Assembly: GCF_036967205.1 (NCBI RefSeq)
Contig: NZ_CP146022.1
Span: 1,116,001-1,180,000 of the forward strand
DNA: 64,000 nt
Direction of reading: 5' to 3'
From: Streptomyces sp. Q6
GTDB taxonomy: Bacteria; Actinomycetota; Actinomycetes; Streptomycetales; Streptomycetaceae
The notes under the pieces are model-generated. The model was not told the origin of the DNA. It saw only the letters and a list, made by a program, of their open reading frames with translations, and made no database searches. Shown here piece by piece: positions 16,794 to 24,655 of this stretch; positions within the stretch are counted from its first letter, which is position 1; the number at the start of each line of letters is the position of its first letter. The translations under genes and the position numbers were made by a program.

Positions 16794-17444
16794 GTGCCGA
16801 TCACCGTGCTCCTCGTCGACGACGAACCCCTCGTCCGCGCGGGGCTGCGCGCCGTACTGGAAGCGCAGTCCGACATCGAAGTGGTGGGCGAGGCCACCGA
16901 CGGCGCGGCCGTCGTTCCGCTGGTGCGCGAACTGCGCCCCGACGTGGTCGCCATGGACGTACGGATGCCGCTGCTCGACGGGATCGAGGCCACGCGCGCG
17001 GTCCTGCGCACCGTGGAGGGGCCGCCGAAGATCCTCGTGATCACGACGTTCGAGAACGACGAGTACGTGTACGGGGCGCTGCGGGCGGGCGCCGACGGGT
17101 TCCTCCTGAAGCGGGCCAGGCCCGCCGAGATCGTGCACGCCGTCCGCCTCGTCGCGGCGGGCGAGTCCCTCCTCTTCCCGGCGGCGGTGCGGAAACTGGC
17201 GGCCGAGTACGGCAACGCCTCCGCCCGGGACGCCCTGGAGCGGGCCGCGCTGACCGAGCGCGAGGCGTCGGTGCTGCGGCTGATGGCGCGGGGCCTGTCG
17301 AACGCGGAGATCGCCGCGGATCTCGTCGTCGGCACCGAGACGGTCAAGTCCCATGTGAGCGCGGTGCTGGCCAAGCTCGGGGCCCGCGATCGAACCCAGG
17401 CGGTCATCGCCGCGTACGAATCCGGTTTCGTCGCGCCGAGCTGA
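16794..17444 (+). CDS. NarL/LuxR-family response regulator
   Basis: This 216-aa protein has a receiver domain at residues 1-120 (VLLVDDEPLVRAG with the acidic pair, MDVRMPLLDG with the phosphorylated Asp, and Lys in LLKRARP) and a LuxR HTH at ~148-205 (LTEREASVLRLMARGLSNAEIA). I chose GTG at 16794, which places the first strand at the usual distance. A GTG at 16776 would overlap the kinase stop as GTGA and adds six residues; it is also possible. The regulator is the cognate partner of the upstream kinase. Confidence 0.92.
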   Translation: MPITVLLVDDEPLVRAGLRAVLEAQSDIEVVGEATDGAAVVPLVRELRPDVVAMDVRMPLLDGIEATRAVLRTVEGPPKILVITTFENDEYVYGALRAGADGFLLKRARPAEIVHAVRLVAAGESLLFPAAVRKLAAEYGNASARDALERAALTEREASVLRLMARGLSNAEIAADLVVGTETVKSHVSAVLAKLGARDRTQAVIAAYESGFVAPS

Positions 17445-17575
17445 CGTCCGTTGCGTCCGTTTCGTGGTCTGCCCGGGTGAGCGGGACGCGCCGCAGAAGT
17501 GCACCCGGCCCTCGCCGCCACCGGTTCCGGCGAGTACCATCCGGCGGACACGCGCAACTGCTGGGAGGACTGACG

Positions 17576-18733
17576 TTGGGGCGGCTGACCGGCGGGGACC
17601 CCTCTCTGCTCAGGCGGATCAATTCCGCGGTGGTGCTGCACGCGCTGCGGTCCACGGATTTCGCGACACTCACCGAGATCACACGCGTCACGGGTCTGTC
17701 CCGGCCGACCGTGGAAGGCGTCGTCGAAGGGCTCATCGAGGCCGGGCTCGTCGTGGAGACCATGGTCGAGGAGCCCGGTGCACGGCGCCAGGGACGGCCC
17801 GCGCGGAAGTTCCGCTTCCGGGCCGAGGCCGGGCATCTGCTGGGCCTGGAGATCGGCCCGCACCGGGTCGCCGCCGTGCTCTCCGCGCTCGACGGGCGGA
17901 TCCTCGGCTCGGCGTCCAAGGACGTCGAGGAAGCGGCCCCCGCGGAGGAGCGCATCGAGCGGCTGCGCGGAACCGTCGCCGATCTGCTGCGCCGGGCGGG
18001 CGTGGCCCGCAGCTCCCTGCGTGCTGTCGGCGTGGGCAGCCCCGGGATCGTGGAGGCCGACGGGACGGTACGGCTCGGCACCGCGCTGCCGGGATGGACC
18101 GGACTGCCGCTCGGGGAACGGCTGCGCCGCTCCTTCAAGTGCCCCGTGATCGTGGAGAACGACGCGAACACGGCGGCCGTCGCCGAACACTGGAAGGGCG
18201 CCGCCGTCGATTCGGACGACATGGTGTTCGTCCTGGCCGGGCTGAGCCCGGGTGCGGGCGCGCTGATCGGCGGGCGGCTGCACCGCGGCTACGGAGGCGC
18301 GGCCGGGGAGATCGGGGCGCTGCATCTGCTGGGCCGCGAGGTGCGGCCGGAGACACTGCTCTCCACCACGGACGAACCGCTGCACCCGCTGGACGAGCAG
18401 GCGGTGGCGAAGGTCTTCGCGCTGGCCCGCGACGGTGACGAGCGCGCCGGGGCCGCGATGGAGCGGTTCATTCAACGCCTGGTGCACGATGTGGCGGCGC
18501 TGGTGCTCGCGCTCGACCCGGAGCTGGTCGTCGTCGGCGGATGGGCTGCCGGGCTCGACGGGGTGCTGGATCCGCTGCGGCGGGAGCTGGAGCGGTACTG
18601 CCTGCGGCCGCCGCGAGTGGCGCTGTCGCTGCTCGGGGAGGCCGCTGTGGCCACGGGGGCGTTGCGGCTGGCGCTGGACCATGTGGAGGAGCAGTTGTTC
18701 GCCACGGAGGGCACGGTGACGGCCCGCCGGTAA
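17576..18733 (+). CDS. ROK-family transcriptional regulator
   Basis: This 385-aa protein has an N-terminal winged HTH at residues ~1-75 (TLTEITRVTGLSRPTVEGVVEGLIEAG), then a ROK sugar-kinase-like domain with VGVGSPGIV, VENDANTAAVAEHWKGA and GYGGAAGEIGALHL. The start is TTG at 17576, supported by GGGAGGA 8 nt upstream. The usual ROK zinc motif CxCGxxGC is missing after GEIGALHL, so the metal-binding loop has been lost. It probably represses a sugar-use operon elsewhere, since no sugar genes adjoin it. A GC hairpin overlaps its TAA stop. Confidence 0.9.
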   Translation: MGRLTGGDPSLLRRINSAVVLHALRSTDFATLTEITRVTGLSRPTVEGVVEGLIEAGLVVETMVEEPGARRQGRPARKFRFRAEAGHLLGLEIGPHRVAAVLSALDGRILGSASKDVEEAAPAEERIERLRGTVADLLRRAGVARSSLRAVGVGSPGIVEADGTVRLGTALPGWTGLPLGERLRRSFKCPVIVENDANTAAVAEHWKGAAVDSDDMVFVLAGLSPGAGALIGGRLHRGYGGAAGEIGALHLLGREVRPETLLSTTDEPLHPLDEQAVAKVFALARDGDERAGAAMERFIQRLVHDVAALVLALDPELVVVGGWAAGLDGVLDPLRRELERYCLRPPRVALSLLGEAAVATGALRLALDHVEEQLFATEGTVTARR

Positions 18734-18748
18734 CCGGTGGCGGGCCGT
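18719..18748 (+). terminator. Stem-loop over the ROK gene stop codon
   Basis: ACGGCCCGCC (18719-18728) pairs with GGCGGGCCGT (18739-18748), enclosing the TAA stop. There is no T tract, as is usual in Streptomyces terminators. Confidence 0.55.
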
Positions 18749-18936
18749 GCGGGGTGCCTGCTGGCGTGGGGGCGCCTTGTGGGGTGGGGCGTTCGGCCCG
18801 GTGGCGGCTGGTCGTCGTACGGGCCTGGGCGGGCAGTTCGTCGCGCCCGTGGGCGGCGATGGTCGCCAGCGGCGGTGTGGGGGCGCCCAGAGTGACGGTC
18901 ACGCAGGGGCGGCTTCGCGTGGGCACGTCCGTGGTG

Positions 18937-18966
18937 GCTGGGCGCGCGGTTCTCCGCGCCCCCAGC
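18937..18966. terminator. GC-rich stem-loop between convergent ROK and GntR genes
   Basis: GCTGGGCGCGCGG pairs with CCGCGCCCCCAGC around a TTCT loop, with one mismatch. It lies in the 250-bp convergent gap and resembles the short GC repeat commonly found after Streptomyces genes. It is a candidate bidirectional terminator. Nothing else recognisable was seen in 18749-18984. Confidence 0.55.
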
Positions 18967-18984
18967 CGGGTGTCCTGAGGCCGG

Positions 18985-19746
18985 TCAGGAGGCCTGGGTG
19001 TGGGGGGCGTGGTGGATCTCCACGCCCGCGCTGTCGCCGAAGGTGAGGCGGCAGGTGTCCGCCCGGTACGTCGCCATGGAGACGGCCGCGGTCACGCCGC
19101 CGCTGAGGTAGCGGGTCGTCACGACGAGGACCGGAGCCCCGGGAAGGCGGTCCAGTTCCTTCGCGTCGTCGGCCCGGGCCGAGCCGAGCTCCACCGCGCG
19201 GTCCTGGCCGTCGAGGCCGAAGCGCTGCAACTCCCGCAGGACGGCACGCGCGCGTGCGGCGCCGGAGGGGGCGTCTATGGCGGTGAGGTCGGGCACCGAG
19301 GTCGACGGGACGTAGAGCAGCTCGGCGGCGACGGGCTGGCCGTGCGAGACGCGCGTACGGCGCAGCACGTGGACGGTCTCCCCCGGAGCGGTCTCCAGCA
19401 TGTCGGCGACCGCGGCCGGCGGCACGTCCGGCACGCAGTCGACGGCCTGCCAGGCGTCTCCGCTGGCGCCGGGCCAGTCCTGGTCCGTGGAGGCGACGGC
19501 GACACCCACTCGCGGCGGCGCCACGGTGGTGCCCACCCCGCGACGGCGCTGGAGCCGGCCTTCCAGCTCGAGCTGCTCAAGGGCCTGGCGGAGCGTGGCG
19601 CGGGCCACGCCGAAGCGGGCCGCGAGATCTCGCTCGTTCGGAAGGATCTCCCCGACGGCGAACTCGGAGTCGAGTGCCTCGCTGAGCACGGTCTTGAGGT
19701 GCCAGTACTTCGGCTCCGGTGCCGCTTCCAACTGCGTGGTCCCCAC
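18985..19746 (-). CDS. GntR-family (HutC/UTRA) transcriptional regulator
   Basis: This 253-aa protein has a winged HTH at residues ~15-80 (LPNERDLAARFGVARATLRQALEQLELEGRL) and a UTRA ligand-binding domain at ~100-245 (ETVHVLRRTRVSHGQPVAAELLYVP). I place the start at GTG 19746, with CGGAGG 7 nt upstream; TTG at 19761 would place the HTH 5 residues further in. HutC/DasR-type regulators sense sugar phosphates or amino acid derivatives. A dre-like inverted repeat overlaps its own promoter, so it probably represses itself. Confidence 0.9.
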   Translation of the reverse strand: MGTTQLEAAPEPKYWHLKTVLSEALDSEFAVGEILPNERDLAARFGVARATLRQALEQLELEGRLQRRRGVGTTVAPPRVGVAVASTDQDWPGASGDAWQAVDCVPDVPPAAVADMLETAPGETVHVLRRTRVSHGQPVAAELLYVPSTSVPDLTAIDAPSGAARARAVLRELQRFGLDGQDRAVELGSARADDAKELDRLPGAPVLVVTTRYLSGGVTAAVSMATYRADTCRLTFGDSAGVEIHHAPHTQAS

Positions 19747-19824
19747 CCTGATCCTCCGCAACAGCCGTGCCCCGGCGGCTTTTTAGCGCCCTTGTTTATT
19801 AAAGGTTCCTGCACTATCCCTGCG

Positions 19825-19859
19825 AGGGTAGGGCCGCCTCCTGACTTGGTCAAGACCAA
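19825..19859 (-). promoter_or_regulatory. Promoter with overlapping GntR operator for the HutC-type regulator
   Basis: On the minus strand a -35 TTGACC (19853-19848) and a -10 TACCCT (19830-19825) are 17 bp apart, ~80 bp before the start codon. The inverted repeat TTGGTC-AA-GACCAA (plus strand 19846-19859) covers the -35 box. It resembles the known DasR dre-site core TGGTCTAGACCA. The layout suggests simple self-repression. Confidence 0.65.
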
Positions 19860-19997
19860 TCCTCGATCGGTTACCGCCCGCACAGGAGCCTTGCCGCAGA
19901 GCGTTCACGCGGGGCCGCAATCCGTTCATGCGGCGTTCGTGCCGCGCCACAGCGACAGCACAGCAGGGCCACAGCGAGACCGCCGCGACACAAGAAG

Positions 19998-20033
19998 GAG
20001 GCCCGTTCCCGTGACGCGACGGGAACGGGCCTC
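19998..20033 (-). terminator. Terminator after the ECF41 sigma gene
   Basis: A perfect 15-bp stem, GAGGCCCGTTCCCGT (19998-20012) with its complement (20019-20033), has a 6-nt loop. Read on the minus strand it follows the sigma gene stop (20048) and is trailed by CTTCTTGTG. Between it and the GntR promoter (19860-19997) I see no gene. Confidence 0.8.
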
Positions 20034-20047
20034 AACTGGCGTTCATC

Positions 20048-20950
20048 TCAGGGCGTCTGATCCATCGCCTCGTGGAGCGACTGAAGCTTGTCCGGGTTGC
20101 GCACGATATAGACGCACTGGATCTTGCCGTCGAGGACATCGAGTTGGAAGGCGCTGTCGGGCTTGCCCTGGTGGGAGACGAGCAGCCCGGGGCCTCCGTT
20201 GAACTCCACGAAGTGGAACCGCATGCCCTCGGCCATGCCCTCCCGTGCGACGCCGCCCAGGAAGCGGCCCACCTTGTCGGCGCTCTCGATGACGCGCAGC
20301 GGAGCCTTCGCCCTGCCGCCGCTGTCGCCGACGAGGCGGACGTCGGGAGCGAGCAGCTCCATGAGGCCGTCGAGATCGCCCTCGCTCGCGGCCGCGAGGA
20401 ACCGCTCGGTGAGATCGCGCTGTTGGACAGGGTCGACGTCGAACCGCGGCCGCCGTTCCTCGACGTGCTTGCGCGCGCGGGCGCCGAGCTGCCGCACCGC
20501 GGCCTCGCCCCGGTCCAGCGTCGCGGCGATCTCCGAGAAGGGCAGCCCGAAGGCCTCGCGCAGCACGAACACCGCGCGCTCCAGCGGGGAGAGCGACTCC
20601 AGGACGACGAGGACGGCGAGCGACACGGATTCGGCGAGCACCGCCTGTTCGGCGGTGTCGGGCACGGTGGGCCCGAAGTCGGTGACGAGCGGTTCGGGCA
20701 GCCAGGGCCCCACATAGGACTCGCGTCGGGTCCGGGCCTGACGCAGTCGGTCCAGTGCGAGGTGCGTGGTGATGCGCACCAGATAGGCGCGCGGATCGCG
20801 TACGTGGCCGCGGTCGGTCTGCGACCAGCGCAGCCAGGCGTCCTGCACCACGTCCTCCGCGTCGGCGACACGGCCGGACATGCGGTAGGCGACGCCCATC
20901 AGGACGGGCCGGTGCTCTTCGAAGACATCGATCACGGAATCGGCGGCCAC
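20048..20950 (-). CDS. ECF sigma factor, ECF41 (SigJ-like) group with SnoaL-like C-terminus
   Basis: This 300-aa protein has a sigma2 region at residues ~8-75 (AYRMSGRVADAEDVVQDAWLRW), sigma4 at ~108-160 (LSPLERAVFVLREAFGLPFSEIAATLDRGEAAVRQ), and a SnoaL/NTF2-like domain at ~175-295. The ECF41 marks are present: WLPEPL in the linker and DSGGR (for the usual DGGGR) in the C-terminal domain, which is known to tune activity in place of an anti-sigma factor. The start is GTG at 20950. ECF41 genes usually neighbour a carboxymuconolactone-decarboxylase-like or oxidoreductase gene; none is beside this one. The divergent neighbour is an alpha/beta hydrolase. Confidence 0.92.
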   Translation of the reverse strand: MAADSVIDVFEEHRPVLMGVAYRMSGRVADAEDVVQDAWLRWSQTDRGHVRDPRAYLVRITTHLALDRLRQARTRRESYVGPWLPEPLVTDFGPTVPDTAEQAVLAESVSLAVLVVLESLSPLERAVFVLREAFGLPFSEIAATLDRGEAAVRQLGARARKHVEERRPRFDVDPVQQRDLTERFLAAASEGDLDGLMELLAPDVRLVGDSGGRAKAPLRVIESADKVGRFLGGVAREGMAEGMRFHFVEFNGGPGLLVSHQGKPDSAFQLDVLDGKIQCVYIVRNPDKLQSLHEAMDQTP

Positions 20951-21127
20951 GCCCCCATCCCAACCGACGAATCATCCGCTGTCCACACGGAATTGAGAGG
21001 TCCGCCGGGAGCGGCGGCGCGGTCGGGGCGCTCCCGCCTCTTGAACTGGACGCTACTGAGCGGTAATTGTTGCTGACAAGGTTTCTAAGGAACCGTCGGG
21101 GTGTGGCGGGGACAGGGAGCGAGCGAC

Positions 21128-21958
21128 ATGGCGGAACAGGCGTCCTTCACCATCGAGGGCCCCGGCGGAACCCACGCCGTGTCCTTGTCCTACGAGCGAG
21201 CGGGCGCCGGGGAGCCGCTGCTCCTGCTGCACGGCATAGGCCACCACTGGCAGGCCTGGGAGCCGGTACTGCCGATCCTCGCGCTGGAACGCGACGTGAT
21301 CGCGGTGGACCTCCCGGGCTTCGGCCGGTCCCCCGCGCTGCCGGACGGCATGGCCTACGACCTGACGAGCGTGGTGCCCGTCCTGGACGCGTTCTGCCGC
21401 CATCTCGGCGTCGAGCGGCCGCACGTGGCGGGGAACTCGCTGGGCGGGCTGCTCGCCCTGGATCTGGGCCGGGACAAGCGCGTACGGTCCGTCACGGCGC
21501 TGTCCCCCGCGGGGTTCTGGAACGAGGCGGAGCGGCGGTACGCCTTCGGCACGCTGTTGGCCATGCGCCAGGGAGCGAAGGCGCTGCCGCTCCCCATGAT
21601 CGAGCGGCTGTCCCGGTCGGCCGCCGGGCGCGCGGCGCTGACGAGCACCATCTACGCGCGGCCCGGCCGTCGTTCACCGGAGTCGGTGGTCGCCGAGACC
21701 CTGGCGCTGCGGGACGCGACCGGATTCCGGCAGACGCTCGAGGCGGGGCGCACGGTGCGCTTCCGTGACGACATCCCCGATGTGCCCGTCACCATCGCCT
21801 GGGGTACCCGCGACCGGCTTCTCGTGCGCCGTCAGGGGATCCGGGCCAAGCACACCCTGCCGGACGCGCGGCTGGTCCGGCTGCCCGGGTGCGGCCACGT
21901 GCCGATGAACGACGATCCGGCGCTCGTGGCGCGCGTCATCCTGGACACCAGCCGCTGA
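21128..21958 (+). CDS. Alpha/beta-fold hydrolase
   Basis: This 276-aa protein has an oxyanion-hole motif LLLLHGIGHHWQAW, nucleophile elbow GNSLGG (Ser), acid AWGTRDRL (Asp) and catalytic His in GCGHVPMND. The ATG at 21128 has GGGAG upstream. It is divergent from the ECF41 gene and may be a target of it. The last 285 bp are overlapped on the opposite strand by the extended DMT transporter frame. The substrate is unknown. Confidence 0.9.
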   Translation: MAEQASFTIEGPGGTHAVSLSYERAGAGEPLLLLHGIGHHWQAWEPVLPILALERDVIAVDLPGFGRSPALPDGMAYDLTSVVPVLDAFCRHLGVERPHVAGNSLGGLLALDLGRDKRVRSVTALSPAGFWNEAERRYAFGTLLAMRQGAKALPLPMIERLSRSAAGRAALTSTIYARPGRRSPESVVAETLALRDATGFRQTLEAGRTVRFRDDIPDVPVTIAWGTRDRLLVRRQGIRAKHTLPDARLVRLPGCGHVPMNDDPALVARVILDTSR

Positions 21959-22831
21959 CCGGCCGCCGAACACGCCCGAGCCCAGGGCCACTCCGGTGGC
22001 GACGAGCGCGCTGCCCGCGCCCTGGGCGAGGCCGTAGCTCCCCGCGCCGACCAGCGGGGCCGTGCAGGCGGCGGCCACCGGGATGAGCCCGGAGAACAGC
22101 GTGGCCCGCTCCGCGCCGATCCGCTGCATGCCCATGTACCAGCAGACGAACCCCACGACGGTGACGACCACGGCCTGCCACACCAGTGCGGCGGTCTCCG
22201 CTCCGTCCGGGACACGCAACCAGGAAGCGCCGTCGACGGCGACGCCCACGGCCATCGACTCCAGGGCGGCGACCCCGCAGACCACGCACGACAGGAGCCG
22301 GGGTCCGAGCGGGCGCAGCACCGGTACGGCGAGGACGGCGAAGCCCACCTCTCCGGCGAGGGCGCATACGGAGAAGGCGATCCCGAGGGCGTCGGTGCGG
22401 CCCCACCCTTGGACCGTGAACGCCCCGGCGGCGACGAGCGACGCCCCGTAGAGGACGATCCGTTGCGGCCGTCGTCCGCCGAGCAGGGGCACGAGGACGG
22501 CGACGATCACGGGCGCGCAGCCTACGAAGACACCGGGTACGGCGGGTTCCGCGGTCCGTTCGGCGGCGAGCACCGCGAGATTGAAGCCGACCATGCCGAC
22601 AGCGGCGAGGAGCGCGAGGCGCCCCCATTGGCGGGGTGTCAGCCGTCGCAGCGGGGCCGTGCCGCCCCGCCCCACCAGCGGCACGAGCAGCAGGCAGGCG
22701 AGGCCGTAGCGAAGGAACTGCCCGCCCGCGTACGGGTAGTCGCCCAGGACGCTGTTGGCGGTGAAGGAGCCGCCCACCAGGATGCAGGCGAGCGAGGCGA
22801 GGAGGGAACCGCGGACCGAGGTGGCGTTCAT
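21674..22831 (-). CDS. EamA/DMT-superfamily exporter with anomalous C-terminal extension
   Basis: Residues 1-~290 are a normal ten-helix drug/metabolite transporter with two EamA repeats (SLLASLACILVGGSFTANSVLG; GLIPVAAACTAPLVGAGSYG), ending at ~GSGVFGGRS. The frame then continues ~95 residues through hydrophilic, His/Arg-rich sequence that is simply antisense to the alpha/beta hydrolase 3' end. That tail is unlike any transporter. Either the stop codon was lost or a frameshift hides it near 21960. It is divergent from the MocR regulator, which probably controls it. Confidence 0.8.
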   Translation of the reverse strand: MNATSVRGSLLASLACILVGGSFTANSVLGDYPYAGGQFLRYGLACLLLVPLVGRGGTAPLRRLTPRQWGRLALLAAVGMVGFNLAVLAAERTAEPAVPGVFVGCAPVIVAVLVPLLGGRRPQRIVLYGASLVAAGAFTVQGWGRTDALGIAFSVCALAGEVGFAVLAVPVLRPLGPRLLSCVVCGVAALESMAVGVAVDGASWLRVPDGAETAALVWQAVVVTVVGFVCWYMGMQRIGAERATLFSGLIPVAAACTAPLVGAGSYGLAQGAGSALVATGVALGSGVFGGRSAAGVQDDARHERRIVVHRHVAAPGQPDQPRVRQGVLGPDPLTAHEKPVAGTPGDGDGHIGDVVTEAHRAPRLERLPESGRVPQRQGLGDHRLR

Positions 22832-22947
22832 GCCGTCGACGCTAGGAGGCGCGGTGGTCCGGTTCGAGGTCCACTTGTGGGCCGCTGTCGGGGACCAATC
22901 GGGTCGCGGAGTGAGCGCGGCGGCGGGGCGCATTAGGGTCCACCGGT
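22832..22947. promoter_or_regulatory. Divergent DMT / MocR control region
   Basis: This 116-bp gap holds three related boxes: GTGGTCC (22854-22860), GGTCCAC (22868-22874, the reverse of GTGGACC) and GGGACCA (22891-22897). Actinobacterial MocR regulators bind repeated GTGGWC-like elements, so these are candidate operators for the adjacent regulator. Confidence 0.45.
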
Positions 22948-24426
22948 ATGACACCGTCGCCCCACCCTCCCGAGGCCACCGAGGTGAGCGGCGCCGAACC
23001 GCCCTCCGCAGCCTGGGAGTTGCTGCTGCCTGCGGCCGGCGCCCCGGCACGCGCGCGTGGCCGGTCGTTGCAGGCGGCGCTGCGGGACGCGGTGCGTTCG
23101 GGGCGGCTCGTCCCGGGGACGCGGCTGCCGTCGAGCCGGGATCTGGCGGGCGACCTCGGAGTGTCGCGCGGCCTGATCACCGAGGCGTACGAGCAACTGG
23201 CCGCCGAGGGGTATCTGCGCACGACGCGGGGTGCCGGCACCTGGGTGGGCGAGGCGGTGCGGGCCGCGCCGCCCGGCGCACGGGATCTGGCGCCCGGCAG
23301 GCCCGCCGGCGCCCGGGTCGACTTCGTGGCGGGCAGCCCGGACCTGTCGCTGTTCCCGCGCACGGCGTGGGCGGCGGCGCAGCGCGACGCCCTGTCCGGG
23401 CTGCCGCACGCCACGCTCGGATATCCCGACCCGCGCGGTCTGCCGGAGCTGCGCACGGTGCTGGCCGCGCTGCTCGCGCGGCGGCGTGGTGTGGTGGTGG
23501 AACCGGAGCGCGTCATCGTCTGCTCCGGGGTGACGCAGGCGGTGACGCTGCTGGGCATCGTGCTCCACGCGCGCGGGCAGCACGCCGTCGGTGTCGAGGA
23601 CCCCGGGAGCCCGCAGTACGAGGACCTGTTCGCGACGGCGGGGCCGCGGGCGGTGCGGCTGCCCGTGGACGACCAGGGCCTCGTCCCGGGGCCGCTGCGG
23701 GAGTCCGGGGTGCGCGCCGTGGTCACGACGCCGTCGCACCACTTCCCGTCCGGCATCGCGTACACGCCGTCGCGCAGGGCCGAGCTCCTCGACTGGGCAC
23801 GCGCGCGGGACGGCATCATCGTGGAGGACGACTACGACGGGGACTTCCGGTACGACCGGGCCCCTGTAGGCGCGTTGCAGGGGCTCGATCCGGAACACGT
23901 CGCCTATACGGGCTCGGTGAGCAAGTCGCTGGCGCCGGGGCTCAGGCTGGGCTGGCTGGTCGTGCCCGACGGCCTCACCGACGAACTCGTCGCCCGTAAG
24001 CGCTATATGGACCTCGGCAATCCGGCGCTCGACCAGGCCACGCTCGCTCGCTTCATCGCGCGCGGTGACTACGACCGGCAGCTGCGCCGCTGCCAACGCG
24101 CCTACAAGGAGCGGCGGGACGCCTTGCTGGCCGCTCTTGAGGAGCATCTTCCGGGCACGGAGGTGTCGGGCATCGCGGCGGGCCTGCACGCCATCGCCAC
24201 GCTTCCCGAAGGCTGCGGTCCGCACGGCACGCTCCTTGAGCGGTTCGCCGCTTCCGGGGTCGCGGTCCGCCCACTGAGCCATTACGGGACCAGCACCGAA
24301 GAACGCTTGTCCCTCGTGCTCGGCTACGCGCATCTGACGCCCGCGCGCATCTCCGAAGGCGTGCGTCTGATGGCGCACGCGGCTCAGCGGGCGGACCACG
24401 CGCGTGCGCGGAGCACGAAGCGGTAG
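22948..24426 (+). CDS. MocR-family regulator (GntR HTH fused to PLP aminotransferase-like domain)
   Basis: This 492-aa protein has a GntR winged HTH at residues ~30-95 (LPSSRDLAGDLGVSRGLITEAYEQLAAEGYL) and a fold-type I aminotransferase-like domain at ~125-480. PLP contacts include the Asp in IIVEDDYDGDFRYD and the Schiff-base Lys in SVSKSLAPGLRLGW. MocR proteins use PLP or a PLP-amino acid adduct as effector and commonly regulate a divergent transporter or enzyme. Here the partner is the DMT exporter on the other strand. Full length for the family. Confidence 0.92.
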   Translation: MTPSPHPPEATEVSGAEPPSAAWELLLPAAGAPARARGRSLQAALRDAVRSGRLVPGTRLPSSRDLAGDLGVSRGLITEAYEQLAAEGYLRTTRGAGTWVGEAVRAAPPGARDLAPGRPAGARVDFVAGSPDLSLFPRTAWAAAQRDALSGLPHATLGYPDPRGLPELRTVLAALLARRRGVVVEPERVIVCSGVTQAVTLLGIVLHARGQHAVGVEDPGSPQYEDLFATAGPRAVRLPVDDQGLVPGPLRESGVRAVVTTPSHHFPSGIAYTPSRRAELLDWARARDGIIVEDDYDGDFRYDRAPVGALQGLDPEHVAYTGSVSKSLAPGLRLGWLVVPDGLTDELVARKRYMDLGNPALDQATLARFIARGDYDRQLRRCQRAYKERRDALLAALEEHLPGTEVSGIAAGLHAIATLPEGCGPHGTLLERFAASGVAVRPLSHYGTSTEERLSLVLGYAHLTPARISEGVRLMAHAAQRADHARARSTKR

Positions 24427-24545
24427 CCGTGGCGGGGAGGCCGGAAGAACACGCGCGCTACTGAGGTGTCCGCGCCGCGTCCCTGAACCCGGGGCTCTTG
24501 GATGCGGCTTCCGCGCGCCCGGTTCCCTTGATGGTGGGGGCAGTT

Positions 24546-24567
24546 GTTCACTTGGGGTTCGTGTGCG
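24546..24567 (+). promoter_or_regulatory. Candidate PHO box upstream of phoD
   Basis: Two 11-nt direct repeats, GTTCACTTGGG (24546-24556) and GTTCGTGTGCG (24557-24567), match the layout of Streptomyces PhoP sites (GTTCACC-type 11-nt units). They lie ~90 bp before the phosphatase start, which suggests induction by phosphate starvation. Confidence 0.6.
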
Positions 24568-24655
24568 CGCCGTGGCGAAACAGTAGGTGTGGCGCTGCGG
24601 CGCCGCGCACGGTCCAGGCTCCGCACCGTCGTCGTAACCGTCACTGGAGGCGCCC

